A DNA stretch of 64,000 bases from Streptomyces sp. NBC_00285 (GTDB lineage Bacteria > Actinomycetota > Actinomycetes > Streptomycetales > Streptomycetaceae), in the NCBI RefSeq assembly GCF_036174265.1, contig NZ_CP108055.1, positions 682,001-746,000 on the forward strand, given 5' to 3'. Each line of letters opens with the position of its first letter. Positions within the stretch are counted from its first letter, which is position 1. A program made the translations under genes and the position numbers. The notes beneath the pieces are model-generated. The model was not told the DNA's origin, did no database searches, and worked only from the letters and a program-made list of their open reading frames with translations. Shown piece after piece: positions 26,793-35,681 of this stretch.

Positions 26793-27431
26793 GTGGCAGA
26801 CGAGGAGCACGGGCAGCCGGCGGCGGCGGTGTTCGACGCACTGGGGCTCACGTACGAGAAGGCGTTCGCGCATTCCGAGGCGCACCGGGAGTCGCTGGAC
26901 TGGCTGCTCGGCCGGCTCGCGCCCGGCAGCCGTGTCCTGGACGTCGGCAGCGGCACCGGCCGGCCCACCGCGTCGACACTGGCGGGCGCGGGCCACGAAG
27001 TACTGGGAGTGGACGTCTCCCCCGTCATGGTGGACCTGGCGACCCGCCAGGTTCCGGGGGCCACGTTCCGCAACGCCGACATCCGCGAAGTGCCGCTGGA
27101 GGACGGGTCGTTCGACGCGGTGTGCGTGTACTTCTCGCTGCTCCAGATGGACCGCGCGGACCAGTCTGAGGTGCTGACGCGGCTGGCGCGGGCCGTGCGG
27201 CCGGGAGGCAGTCTGGTGCTCGCGACCGTGCCCGCGGACGTGGAGGACTTCGCGATCGAGTTCATGGGCCGACCCGTCCGAGCCACCAGCTTCGCCGCCG
27301 AGGACGTCGTGGCCGTGGCGCGCGCCGCGGGTCTCACGGTGGAGTCCGAGCAGCACCTGGAGTTCACCCCGGACCACCCCGACGGCGCCACCGAGCCGCA
27401 CGTGTTCCTGTACTGCACGCTTCCTGCCTGA
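26793..27431 (+). CDS. Class I SAM-dependent methyltransferase
   Basis: 212 residues. SAM-binding motif I is VLDVGSGTGRPTAS, with GHEVLGVDVSPVMVDLA (post-I), NADIREVPLEDGSFDAVCVYFSLLQM (II) and VRPGGSLVLATV (III). This is the Methyltransf_11/25 type acting on an unknown small molecule. The GTG at 26793 follows GAGGGGGGAG. It is divergent from the FMN reductase (about 100 bases apart) and convergent with a decayed hydrolase gene. Confidence 0.88.
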   Translation: MADEEHGQPAAAVFDALGLTYEKAFAHSEAHRESLDWLLGRLAPGSRVLDVGSGTGRPTASTLAGAGHEVLGVDVSPVMVDLATRQVPGATFRNADIREVPLEDGSFDAVCVYFSLLQMDRADQSEVLTRLARAVRPGGSLVLATVPADVEDFAIEFMGRPVRATSFAAEDVVAVARAAGLTVESEQHLEFTPDHPDGATEPHVFLYCTLPA

Positions 27432-27439
27432 CCGCCGGC

Positions 27440-28040
27440 CGTCAGCCACGGCTGTCTGCACGTACGGCACCAGCCGCACCGGTCCCGTCAGACCGTGATC
27501 CTGGCGGGCGACCCCGCCGAACACCGTGGGCTCTTCGACCCTGTGCCGGTTGATGAGCGGTGTCGCCACCTCGACCTCGATCGTGTTGTCGCCGCGCCGC
27601 AGTCAGGGGCCGAGGTCGACGACGGGATGGAGACGGTCGGCCGGGGGCAGGCGCCTGCCGTTGACGCTCACCCGGAACGTATCGCCGACCTGGCCAAGCT
27701 CCCTAGGCGCCGTGCGACTGCGACCAGCCGGCGGGCAGGGTGACGGTGGTGCAGTAGCAGCCGATGCCCGCGGAGTCGGCCGGCTCGGGAATCTGTGACC
27801 AGGGCTTCAGCGTGTCGAGTGTGACACTGCGCCGGACGCGGTCGGTCCGGGCGGCATCCGGGCCCGGGTACCAGTCCTCGACGGCCGGTTCCCAGCGGGC
27901 CGGTGTGATCGGTGCGGGCACAGCGGGGGTCCGCGTGGTGACGGTGCGGCCCTGGGACAGGCGTGTGGTCCAGATGCCGGCCGACACGGCACGCACGGTC
28001 AGCCCGCGCTCGGTGAACAGCACCGCGTCGGCGTCAGTGG
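27440..28040 (-). pseudogene. C-terminal remnant of a large glycoside hydrolase (rhamnosidase-like)
   Basis: Reading the minus strand, fragments of one sugar-hydrolase C-terminal domain appear in different frames: DADAVLFTERGLTVRAVSAG then TTRLSQGRTV (from about 28040); CYCTTVTLPAGWSQSHGA ending in TAG at 27703; a shifted frame continuing ELGQVGDTFRVSVNGRRLPP and VVDLGP followed by an in-frame TGA; then LRRGDNTIEVEVATPLINR and RQDHGLTGPVRLVPY near 27440. At least one indel and two stops interrupt it, and no catalytic domain remains. The pattern of VSVNGRRLP and RRGDNTIEVEVATPL is that of the galactose-binding-like end domain of GH106/GH2-like enzymes. Family placement is tentative; decay is clear. 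Confidence 0.7.
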
Positions 28041-28123
28041 CCTCGGCATGCGGGCTGTTGCCGTGCCGGTCGCCGAACAGAGGCCTGCCAGGAATGACGG
28101 GACAGGACTGACGGGAAGAGGTC

Positions 28124-28570
28124 CTACGAGGTGCCCCGCAGTCGCCGTATCGTCCCGCCGAGCTTGTTGCGGGCCTGGTCCAGGTGTTCGGCCTTGGTGC
28201 TGACCACCCAGCGCGGGCCCACCAGGTAGGTGCCCCCGTAGACACTGGCCGCGTCGAGCCACGCGTCCTTGTACTTCTCGGCGGGGAAGGTGGTGATGCG
28301 GTAGTCGGCCTTCTCGGAGTGGCACAGTCCTTCCCGCAGTTCGTCCGCGTCGATACGGATCTCGGCCTTGCAGCCCGCCAGACCGGCGATCACCTCGATC
28401 CTGGGCGGGGCCAGGATCCCGGCGGCGGGAGCGGCGGAACTCCTCGACGGCTGGGCGCCCTTGGCGGTGTCGTCCTCGCCTCCGCTGCACCCCGTCACCA
28501 GAGCGAGGCTCCCGACGAGGGCGGCCAGTGGCAACCCGGTGATCCGATCACTGCGTCCTCGTCGCGGCAC
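28124..28570 (-). CDS. Small secreted lipoprotein, unknown function
   Basis: 148 residues. Lipoprotein signal: basic start (PRRGRSDR), hydrophobic LPLAALVGSLA and lipobox LVTGC with Cys near residue 28, then a low-complexity linker (GEDDTAKGAQPSRSSAAPAA). The mature domain (RIEVIAGLAGCKAEIRIDAD, GLCHSEKADYRITTFPAEKY, YGGTYLVGPRWVVSTKAEHL) resembles a small actinobacterial lipoprotein domain I cannot name, with two Cys that may pair. The GTG at 28570 with GGAGAGG upstream fits the signal peptide; the frame is open further upstream but that part is not signal-like. Confidence 0.75.
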   Translation of the reverse strand: MPRRGRSDRITGLPLAALVGSLALVTGCSGGEDDTAKGAQPSRSSAAPAAGILAPPRIEVIAGLAGCKAEIRIDADELREGLCHSEKADYRITTFPAEKYKDAWLDAASVYGGTYLVGPRWVVSTKAEHLDQARNKLGGTIRRLRGTS

Positions 28571-28710
28571 GAGCCTCTCCGTATCCAGTCGGCGGACTAC
28601 GCCCTGGAGTACGGAAGATCGGCTACGGCTGTTCAGTCGCCGGGAGCCTTGCGGGTGGTGAACCACCCGGGCGCCACCGCCGGCTCCGCGGAAGAGCGTC
28701 ACCGTTCTCA

Positions 28711-28768
28711 CCCTGCGCGTGCGGATGGGCCGGACGCCCGTCCGTCCGGCCCATCCGCACGCGCAGGG
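28711..28768 (-). terminator. Very long perfect hairpin (26-bp stem)
   Basis: Bases 28711-28736 pair perfectly with 28743-28768 around a 6-base loop, an exceptionally long stem that starts one base from the stop codon of the 45-residue ORF. Most likely the terminator of that minus-strand unit; it would also give a stable RNA hairpin if read from the other strand. Confidence 0.8.
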
Positions 28769-28906
28769 TCAGCCGCCGGTCAGTCGTGCACGCAGCAGAC
28801 CCTTGCCGATCCCGGCGCCCTTGCGGCTGTCCGCCTGGGCCTGGATCAGGTTGCAGTCCCTGTCCGGCGTACCTGTCGCGCCGCCGGTCTCCGTACTGCC
28901 GGTCAT
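28769..28906 (-). CDS. Small 45-residue ORF with strong RBS, unknown
   Basis: ATG at 28906 is preceded by GGAGGAGG at an ideal distance, and the stop at 28769 is immediately followed by the 26-bp hairpin, so this is very likely a real small gene. The product starts MTGSTETGGATGTPDRDC, continues NLIQAQADSRKGAGIGKG and ends LLRARLTGG. It is hydrophilic with one Cys and a basic, Gly-rich second half; no signal peptide or membrane helix. Co-directional with the PucR-like gene 320 bases upstream. No modification enzyme nearby supports a RiPP precursor. Function unknown. Confidence 0.6.
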   Translation of the reverse strand: MTGSTETGGATGTPDRDCNLIQAQADSRKGAGIGKGLLRARLTGG

Positions 28907-29225
28907 TCCGGCCTCCTCCGGCGATCGTCGTTCCGGAGCTGGACGAGTACCCGTCATACGCGGGTCAGTCCACGCCCTGCCGGAAAAGTCGAAGCCCCGC
29001 ATGTGTCCCCGAAGGACCGGGCCCGGCCGTCCGGGGCATCCGGGTTGCCCGGTGGGAGGTCGCGCTGCTGATCGCCTTCCGGCTGTCCGGGTCGGGTCCC
29101 GGGAGAAATCCCGCAGGGGGCCGACCGGTCCCCCGTTCCGGTCGCTCCCCCCACGGTGCACCGAACCTACGTCGCCTGCGGACACTTGTGAATCGCGGCG
29201 ATGCCCGCTGTGCAGAGCACAGGAC
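28907..29225. other. Intergenic region upstream of the small ORF
   Basis: About 320 bases with no gene I can support. Reading frames run through on both strands but have no family resemblance. It should contain the promoter of the 45-residue ORF. Confidence 0.4.
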
Positions 29226-30794
29226 TCACCCGTGCACAGGTGTGTCCGGATGACCCGGATCGTCCCGAAGCAGGACGGGGTGATCGAGGGCGCCGGTGGC
29301 CAGATGGGCCAGGACGACCTCGTAGAGGTCACTGCCGGAGGCGATCAGCCGGCGTTCCAGGACGGGTTCGGCGCTGCGGACGTGTTCGCGCACGGTCTGC
29401 GCGTGGACGGCCAGCGCCTGCGCGGCCCGTTCCGCGTTGCCGCCGGCCGCGATCCAGCTGCGCAGGGTGCGGCGCAGGTCACGGCCGTCGCTGTCCAGGC
29501 GCCCCAGCAGTTCCTGCGCCCAGGTCTCCAGCGCGGGTCCGGCCAGCAGGTCGCCCAGCCGGGCGGACACCTGCCGCGGCCCGTCGCCGCCCTGTCCGTC
29601 CGCGAGGCTCACCTGGGTGCTCAGGGCCAGATGGACGGTCGCGCGGACGGTGAGATCGGTGAAGTCGGTGCGCAGCAGGGACTCGACACGGTCCATCCGG
29701 GCACGGACGGTGTTGCGGCTGACCCCGAGGATCTTCGCGGCGCTGACTGCGGTGAACTCCAGCCCGAGGCGTGTGGTGACGAGCAGTTCGGCCCGGGTGT
29801 GGTGCGCCAGGGTGTCGAGCGGCCGCAGTACCGCGGCGGTCCACTCGCGCAGCGTGACGGGGTCCATGAGGCGCTCGGGGCGGTTGCGTTCGGCGTAGAC
29901 GGCCGCCCTGTCCGGCCGTACACGCGCCACGGCGAGGGCGCTCACCGCCTGCCCGTATGCGGTGGCGGTCCGGGCGAGGCTCTGGCGGGCGCTGCCGCCG
30001 AGCAGGGTGCCGGGGTTGCGGCCGACGAGTGAGCACAGGTCATCGCCCGCGGCGTCCACGGTGGTCACGATGATCACGTGGCCGTCCATGGCCGGGCAGC
30101 GCACCACGAGTGCGTGTTCGCCGGTCACGCCGAGGCACTCCTGCGCGAGCCGGTCGCGTTCGGAGGCGTCCCCTTCGAGGACGTAGACGCACGCCGTGTC
30201 CGTGTCGAGCAGGCCGGGCCACAGTCCCGCGGCGACGCGGCGCGCCGAGACGGTGTCCTCCACCATGAGCAACTGGAGTATGGCCAGGCGCAGATCGGAC
30301 GTGGCCTGCCGCAGCCGGCGCTCGGCCGCGGTCGTCTCCCGGGCGCGCAGCAGGAGTTCGAGGACCTGGGCGGTGTGTGCGAGGACGTCGGAGTCGCGCC
30401 GGTCGAACGGGGCCCGGCGGGCCACCGCGAGCACTCCGGCGGCCGGCGGGTTCGGGTGCTCGACTCTGACCAGGCGCAGGTGACTGTCCTCGTCGGCCGA
30501 GGCCGCGGAGGCGATGCGCCCCGCGAGGATGTCCGCGACCAGGCCCTCGTCCAGCGGCATGCGCGTTCCGGCGACGAGGGTTCCTGTGTCGTCCTGGAGT
30601 GAGGCCGTGCCGTCCACCGTCTCCGCGAGCCAGGCGACGATCCGGCGGATGTCGCGTCCCGTCGGCCGCAGATGGTCGAGGAGCTCCTGAGCCCACGCCG
30701 GGGAGCCGGCGTCCGCCGCCCCGCTCCCTCCGGATCCGCTTGCCCGCCCTGCCACGTCGCCCTTCGCCTCACCCCTCGCGCCTTCCTGGCACAC
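29226..30794 (-). CDS. Large PucR/CdaR-like regulator with two HTH modules
   Basis: 522 residues. N-terminal GAF-like sensor (about 30-135: RIVAWLAETVDGTASLQDDT through LRLVRVEHPNPPAAGVLAVA), a central region, then a PucR-type HTH near residues 355-385 (FTAVSAAKILGVSRNTVRAR) and a second similar module near 455-490 (NAERAAQALAVHAQTVREHV). Two such modules in one chain is unusual. Start taken as GTG 30794; an in-frame GTG a little downstream is possible. Transcribed toward the 45-residue ORF; divergent from the YciO-like gene. Regulon unknown. Confidence 0.82.
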   Translation of the reverse strand: MCQEGARGEAKGDVAGRASGSGGSGAADAGSPAWAQELLDHLRPTGRDIRRIVAWLAETVDGTASLQDDTGTLVAGTRMPLDEGLVADILAGRIASAASADEDSHLRLVRVEHPNPPAAGVLAVARRAPFDRRDSDVLAHTAQVLELLLRARETTAAERRLRQATSDLRLAILQLLMVEDTVSARRVAAGLWPGLLDTDTACVYVLEGDASERDRLAQECLGVTGEHALVVRCPAMDGHVIIVTTVDAAGDDLCSLVGRNPGTLLGGSARQSLARTATAYGQAVSALAVARVRPDRAAVYAERNRPERLMDPVTLREWTAAVLRPLDTLAHHTRAELLVTTRLGLEFTAVSAAKILGVSRNTVRARMDRVESLLRTDFTDLTVRATVHLALSTQVSLADGQGGDGPRQVSARLGDLLAGPALETWAQELLGRLDSDGRDLRRTLRSWIAAGGNAERAAQALAVHAQTVREHVRSAEPVLERRLIASGSDLYEVVLAHLATGALDHPVLLRDDPGHPDTPVHG

Positions 30795-31071
30795 CGCTCG
30801 GGACGTTACCTCACGTGCGGCGGACGGGCGTTGGGCCGGACGCGCTCAGGTGTGGAGGGCGTGTGTGGAGGTGCCGGCCGAGCGGAAACCGCGGAGCGTC
30901 GCGGGCGGCCGTGGTGGAGAGCAAGGGCGACGAGGGCGACGCCAACCACCCCGGCTGCAAGGCCGGATCGGCGGCGAGATCGCGCCACCGGACGGGCTAC
31001 CGGGAGCCCACCGACGCCGCCACCACCCCGGCCTGCGTCATCGCCCTGAGGCGACGGCATAAGCTCGGCGG

Positions 31072-31692
31072 ATGGCGAAGTACTTCGACGTGCACCCCGA
31101 CAACCCGCAGCCCCGCACCATCTCCCAGATCGCCGAGAGTGTCCGTTCGGGAGCGCTGATCGCGTATCCGACGGACTCCTGTTATGCGCTGGGATGCCGG
31201 CTGGGCAGCCGTGACGGCATCGACCGGATCCGGACCATCCGGAATCTGGACGACCGGCACCACTTCACCCTGGTCTGCCAGGACTTCGCGCAGCTCGGCC
31301 AGTTCGTACGGGTCGACAAGGACGTGTTCCGGGCCATCAAGGCGTCGACTCCGGGCAGTTACACCTTCATCCTCCCGGCGACGAAGGAGGTGCCGCGCAT
31401 GCTCCAGCACCCGAAGAAGAAGACGGTCGGCGTGCGCATCCCCGACCACGTCGTCACGCAGGCACTGCTCGCCGAGCTCGGCGAGCCGCTCCTGTCGAGC
31501 ACCCTGCTGCTGCCCGACGAGGAGGAACCGATGACCCAGGGCTGGGAGATCAAGGACCGCCTCGACCATGTCCTGGACGGGGTCGTCGACTCCGGGGACT
31601 GCGGCACCGAACCGACGACGGTGATCGACTTCTCGGGCGGCGAGGCGGAGATCGTGCGGCACGGGGCGGGTGACACCAGCCGGTTCGAGTAA
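31072..31692 (+). CDS. YciO/Sua5-YrdC family protein
   Basis: 206 residues of the YrdC-like fold, which in Sua5/TsaC makes threonylcarbamoyl-AMP for the tRNA t6A base. Seen: the opening block GALIAYPTDSCYALGCRLGS, then KASTPGSYTFILPATKEVPR (the KRP-like region), KTVGVRIPDH and EPLLSSTLLLPDEE. The sequence resembles the YciO branch more than TsaC: KKKTVGVRIPDH and a DxDEEEP-like tail. YciO proteins bind RNA and may have weak synthase activity, so function is less certain than for TsaC. ATG at 31072; weak ribosome site. Confidence 0.88.
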   Translation: MAKYFDVHPDNPQPRTISQIAESVRSGALIAYPTDSCYALGCRLGSRDGIDRIRTIRNLDDRHHFTLVCQDFAQLGQFVRVDKDVFRAIKASTPGSYTFILPATKEVPRMLQHPKKKTVGVRIPDHVVTQALLAELGEPLLSSTLLLPDEEEPMTQGWEIKDRLDHVLDGVVDSGDCGTEPTTVIDFSGGEAEIVRHGAGDTSRFE

Positions 31693-31815
31693 AGCCGCCC
31701 CCAACTGGGCAGGGGCTGGGACGGCCTGCTGGATGGTGCGTGCAACCATGTGCCCGGCCCGGTTCCGCCGGGCCGGCGACCTGCTCGCCGTCGTATTGCG
31801 CAGAGAGGCACCCCC

Positions 31816-32571
31816 ATGACCTCCGTACAGGGAACCGCGGTCGACATCTCCACCGAGGACGGCACCGCCGACGCCTATCTCGTCCACCCCGTCGACGGGG
31901 TGCCCCGCCCGGCGGTTCTGCTCTACCAGGACGCGTTCGGACTGCGCCCCCATCTCAGGTCGATGGCGGACCGGCTCGCCGAGGCCGGCTACACGGTCCT
32001 GGTGCCCAACGTGTTCTACCGGCATGGGCGCGCGCCGGTCATCGAACTGCCCGAGTTCATAGACCCCGCCGCGCGGCCGGAGATCTTCGGGCAGATCGGT
32101 CCGATCATGCAGTCGCTGACGCCCGAACTCGCGATGCGGGACGCCGACGCGTATCTGCGCTGGCTGGCGGACCGCCCGGAGGTCGCCGACGGCCCGGCAG
32201 CCGTAACGGGCTACTGCATGGGCGCACGGCTGGCCCTGCGCACCGCCGCCGCGTATCCGGACCGGGTGGCCGCGATGGCCGGTTTCCACGGCGGCGGCCT
32301 GGCGACCGACGAACCGGACAGCCCGCACCTGGCGTCCGAGCACATCACCGCCGAGGTGTACTTCGGTCACGCCGACGAGGACGCCTCGATGCCTCCCGAG
32401 CAGATGGAGCGTCTCGACGCCGCATTGTCGGCGGCCGGGGTCCGCCACCGGTCCGAGGTGTACCCCGGCGCCCGCCACGGTTACACCCAGGCCGACACCT
32501 CCGCGTACGACGCCGAGGGCGCCGAGCGCCACTGGGTCGCGCTGCTCGACCTGCTCAAGCGCACGTTCTAG
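31816..32571 (+). CDS. Dienelactone hydrolase family protein
   Basis: 251-residue cytoplasmic alpha/beta hydrolase. DLH features: VLLYQDAFGLRPHLRSMADRLAEAGYTVLVPN, nucleophile Cys134 in TGYCMGARLAL (Cys in place of Ser is the family hallmark), the acid in HADEDASMP and the His in GARHGYTQ. AGAGAGG precedes the ATG. Monocistronic by spacing. The family hydrolyses dienelactones in chlorocatechol breakdown, but most Streptomyces members have no known substrate, and no aromatic pathway genes are near. Confidence 0.9.
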   Translation: MTSVQGTAVDISTEDGTADAYLVHPVDGVPRPAVLLYQDAFGLRPHLRSMADRLAEAGYTVLVPNVFYRHGRAPVIELPEFIDPAARPEIFGQIGPIMQSLTPELAMRDADAYLRWLADRPEVADGPAAVTGYCMGARLALRTAAAYPDRVAAMAGFHGGGLATDEPDSPHLASEHITAEVYFGHADEDASMPPEQMERLDAALSAAGVRHRSEVYPGARHGYTQADTSAYDAEGAERHWVALLDLLKRTF

Positions 32572-32924
32572 CCGAGACGTGTGTCGAAAGGAGCGCCGTC
32601 CGCCCATGGGGCGGGAAGCCCGGCAGCGGCTGGTGCGTGCGATCGCAAGGCGCAGGGGCGCCCCCGACACCAGGTGTACGGGGGCGCACCCGACGACGCG
32701 ACTGAGGGGTCCCCTCTGAGGAAGTGCCTGCCGGACGGCGCCGGGCGGGCGGGACTTTCCGAACACAACCCTGGCGTCGGGAGCCCAGGCGGAGCGGTCG
32801 GGTCGGCCCGGTACGACGACACCGGACCGTTACTTTGTGTTAGCATCTGATATTTGCGCGCTCATTGCGGGCGCTCGTTCCTGCCGGGCCTTCCTCGGTA
32901 CGTCCCCCACGCGGAAGGCTCTTC
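32572..32924. other. Intergenic region between DLH and helicase genes
   Basis: About 350 bases without a gene. It contains the DLH terminator-like hairpin (32658-32687) and, at about 32829-32856, an AT-richer patch (TTACTTTGTGTTAGCATCTG) with a TGT-TAGCAT element that may be an extended -10 for the helicase gene. That would leave an untranslated leader of about 75 bases. Confidence 0.4.
32658..32687 (+). terminator. Hairpin after the dienelactone hydrolase gene
   Basis: GCGCCCCCG (32658-32666) pairs with CGGGGGCGC (32679-32687); inside, ACACC pairs with GGTGT with a single-base bulge. It lies 87 bases after the stop codon. Confidence 0.6.
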
Positions 32925-34313
32925 ATGGACCACCCCGACCCCGCCCAGCCGGCGAGCGTTACTCAGTCGGCACCCGCCGGTTCCTTCGCCGAACTGAACC
33001 TTCCGGCCGAGGTACTGCGAACCCTCACCGCACTCGGCGTGCACGAGCCGTTCCCCATCCAGACGGCCACGATGCCCGACGCTCTCGCGGGACGCGACGT
33101 CCTGGGACGCGGGCGCACCGGGTCCGGGAAGACGCTCGCCTTCGGTCTGCCGCTGCTCGCGCGGACGGCCGGGCAGCGCGCTGAATCCAAGCAGCCCCTC
33201 GCCCTGGTCCTGGTGCCCACCCGGGAGCTGGCGCAGCAGGTGGCCGAGGCGCTCGCGCCGTACGCCGAGGCACTGCGGCTGCGCATGGCGACGGTGGTCG
33301 GAGGCATGTCGATCGGCCGGCAGATCTCCGCGCTGCGCGACGGGGCCGAGGTCGTCGTCGCCACCCCGGGCCGACTGCACGACCTCGTCGAGCGCAAGGC
33401 CTGCCGTCTGGGACGGGTACGGATCGCCGTCATCGACGAGGCCGACCAGATGTGCGACTTGGGCTTCCTGCCGCAAGTCACCGAGGTGCTCGACCAGGTG
33501 CGACCCGACGGTCAGCGGATGCTGTTCTCGGCCACTCTGGACCGCGACGTCGACCACCTCGTCGCCCACTACCTCCGCGATCCCGTCGTCCACTCGGTCG
33601 ACCCGGCCGCGAGCGCGGTCACGACGATGGACCATCACGTCCTGGTCGTCCACGGCCCCGACCGGTACGCCGTCACCACGGAGATCGCCGCCCGCGACGG
33701 CCGCGTCCTGCTGTTCCTGGACACCAAGCACGCCGTCGACCAGCTCACCCGGCATCTGCGGGCCAGCGGGGTGCACGCCGCGGCCCTGCACAGCGGCAAG
33801 TCCCAGCCGCAACGCACGCGCACCCTCGCGCAGTTCAAGGACGGCCGGGTCACCGTCCTGGTGGCGACCAACGTCGCGGCCCGCGGCCTGCACATCGACG
33901 ACCTCGATCTCGTCGTCAACGTCGACCCGCCCACCGATCCCAAGGACTATCTGCACCGCGCCGGCCGCACCGCCCGGGCGGGTGAGTCCGGAAAGGTCGT
34001 CACCCTGGTGCTGTCGGGCGAGCGTCGCGAGACGAGCCGGGTGATGGCCGAGGCCGGCGTCGAGCCGACCGTCACCAAGGTGCGGTCGGGCGAGGCGGAG
34101 CTGAGCCGCATCACCGGCGCCAAGGCTCCGTCCGGCAGGCCGCTCGACAGCGGGCCCGCCGCAACCCGGCCCAAGAACACCAACACCCCCTTCCGGGGCC
34201 TGGGCACCAGCAAGGACGCCTCCGGCGGGGCCGGTGGCAAGTCCCGCAAGGCCGACGAGGCCCGCAAGCTCGCCGAAGCCCGGAAGGCGGCCCGGACGCG
34301 TCGCGGCGGCTGA
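32925..34313 (+). CDS. DEAD-box ATP-dependent RNA helicase
   Basis: 462 residues. All helicase motifs are present: Q motif FPIQ, I GRTGSGKT, Ia PTREL, Ib TPGRL, II DEAD in VIDEADQMCDLGF, III SAT, IV-V with VLVATNVAARGLHIDDLD, and VI HRAGRTARAG. The C-terminal tail is Lys/Arg/Ala-rich (KSRKADEARKLAEARKAART), typical of the RhlE/DeaD-like enzymes of Streptomyces and probably RNA-binding. Acts in RNA unwinding, ribosome assembly or cold adaptation. The leader with an AT-rich promoter patch would fit cold regulation, but no cold-shock box was identified. Confidence 0.95.
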   Translation: MDHPDPAQPASVTQSAPAGSFAELNLPAEVLRTLTALGVHEPFPIQTATMPDALAGRDVLGRGRTGSGKTLAFGLPLLARTAGQRAESKQPLALVLVPTRELAQQVAEALAPYAEALRLRMATVVGGMSIGRQISALRDGAEVVVATPGRLHDLVERKACRLGRVRIAVIDEADQMCDLGFLPQVTEVLDQVRPDGQRMLFSATLDRDVDHLVAHYLRDPVVHSVDPAASAVTTMDHHVLVVHGPDRYAVTTEIAARDGRVLLFLDTKHAVDQLTRHLRASGVHAAALHSGKSQPQRTRTLAQFKDGRVTVLVATNVAARGLHIDDLDLVVNVDPPTDPKDYLHRAGRTARAGESGKVVTLVLSGERRETSRVMAEAGVEPTVTKVRSGEAELSRITGAKAPSGRPLDSGPAATRPKNTNTPFRGLGTSKDASGGAGGKSRKADEARKLAEARKAARTRRGG

Positions 34314-34634
34314 GAGAGAACCGCTGCCCGCCGGCGGCCCGGCCCCTCCTCCGAGGCGAACGACGGCAGCCCACGACGGCAGCCCGCAACACTGTCCGCC
34401 GTGAGCCTGGGTCGTTGGAGCGTCGATCGTTGAGAGCCTGGGTGGTCACGGGCTGCAGTCGTCACGGGCCTCAGTCCGGGACCATGTCGGCGCCGGGCCG
34501 GACGGGGCGAGGCCGTCGTCGCACGGAAGCGAAGACTCCGCCCGATGGGATAGCGCGAACCGGTGGGCGGGCAACGGGCGTTGGGACGTAGGTTGAGCCA
34601 TGACCAACCGGCGCCCGGCTGAAGGACGAAACTC
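34314..34634. other. Intergenic region after the helicase
   Basis: About 320 bases with no gene. It contains small direct repeats (ACGACGGCAGCCC twice near 34360-34385, GAGCCTGGGT twice near 34402-34444). No clear hairpin or operator was recognised. Confidence 0.4.
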
Positions 34635-35450
34635 ATGACCGACTCGGTGACGACACCCGGACCAGCGGAACATCCGAAGATCGACACCTCGGTGCCGCAT
34701 TCGGCCAGGATCTGGAACTACTGGCTCGGCGGCAAGGACAACTACCCCGTGGACGAGGCGGCCGGCGACGCCTACACCGACGTCTTCCCCGGCATCGTCA
34801 CCATCGCCCGCGGCAGCCGCGCCTTTCTGCGCCGCACCATCACCTATTTGGTCTCCGAGGCGGGAATCCGGCAGTTCCTGGACGTCGGCACCGGCCTTCC
34901 GACCGCCCAGAACACCCACGAGGTCGCCCAGGGGATCGCCCCCGAGGCCCGGATCGTCTACGTCGACAACGACCCGATGGTCCTGGCCCACGCGCGCGCC
35001 CTGCTCTACTCCACCCCCGAGGGTGCGACCGCCTACATCGACGCCGACGCGACGGATGCGGACCGCATCCTCGCGGCCGCCGCCGAGACGCTGGACTTCG
35101 GCCGCCCGGTCGCCCTCGTCCTCAACAACATCCTGGGCCATGTCGCCGACCACGATCAGGCCCGCTCGATCGCCAACCGGCTGATGGAAGCCTTGCCGTC
35201 GGGCAGCTACCTGTGCGTCGACGACGGTTCGCTCGGCATCGACCCGGTCTTCGAACAGGCCCAGGACGCCTACAACAAGAGTGGCGCCGCCCCGTACATC
35301 CTGCGCACGGTCGACCAGATCACCCGGTACTTCGACGGCCTGGAACTCGTGGAGCCCGGCGTCGTCCCGGTCACGCAATGGCGCCCGGAGCCTGGTTCGT
35401 CCACCCCGGAGGTCGTCGCCGAGCACGGCGGACTCGCCCGGAAGCCCTGA
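34635..35450 (+). CDS. DUF574-type S-adenosyl methyltransferase
   Basis: 271 residues of the actinobacterial SAM methyltransferase family PF04672. Signature opening: KIDTSVPHSARIWNYWLGGKDNYPVDEAAGD. SAM site: RQFLDVGTGLPTAQNTHEVA and VYVDNDPMVLAHARALL, then VALVLNNILGHV and a C-terminal FDGLELVEPGVVPVTQWRPE. These genes are abundant in Streptomyces and often sit near regulators, but their substrates are unknown. Followed by a shared terminator with the convergent TetR gene. Confidence 0.93.
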   Translation: MTDSVTTPGPAEHPKIDTSVPHSARIWNYWLGGKDNYPVDEAAGDAYTDVFPGIVTIARGSRAFLRRTITYLVSEAGIRQFLDVGTGLPTAQNTHEVAQGIAPEARIVYVDNDPMVLAHARALLYSTPEGATAYIDADATDADRILAAAAETLDFGRPVALVLNNILGHVADHDQARSIANRLMEALPSGSYLCVDDGSLGIDPVFEQAQDAYNKSGAAPYILRTVDQITRYFDGLELVEPGVVPVTQWRPEPGSSTPEVVAEHGGLARKP

Positions 35451-35615
35451 CGGAGAGGCGCCCCGGCCCTCTCCCAGCGGCCCCGTCGGACCCGGGTGAA
35501 ACAGCCATGGAACGTCGCCATGACTTCTCACCCGGGCCATCGGGGCCCAGGGGGTCCACCGGGCCACAGAGGCATCGGATCCGAAGGGATCGGGCCGCCG
35601 CACGCCCGTCCGCAC

Positions 35616-35641
35616 CCGCTCGGCCGCATGAGGCCGAGCGG
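35616..35641. terminator. Bidirectional hairpin between methyltransferase and TetR genes
   Basis: Perfect 10-bp stem CCGCTCGGCC (35616-35625) with GGCCGAGCGG (35632-35641), loop of 6, between convergent genes. Confidence 0.7.
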
Positions 35642-35681
35642 TCCCACCCGCGGCACGGCCGCCACCTCGCCCCTCCCCCGA

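Noticed and set aside
28769..28906. RiPP precursor peptide
   Set aside because: No modifying enzyme, leader-like region or protease gene is adjacent; the ORF is kept as a small unknown gene.
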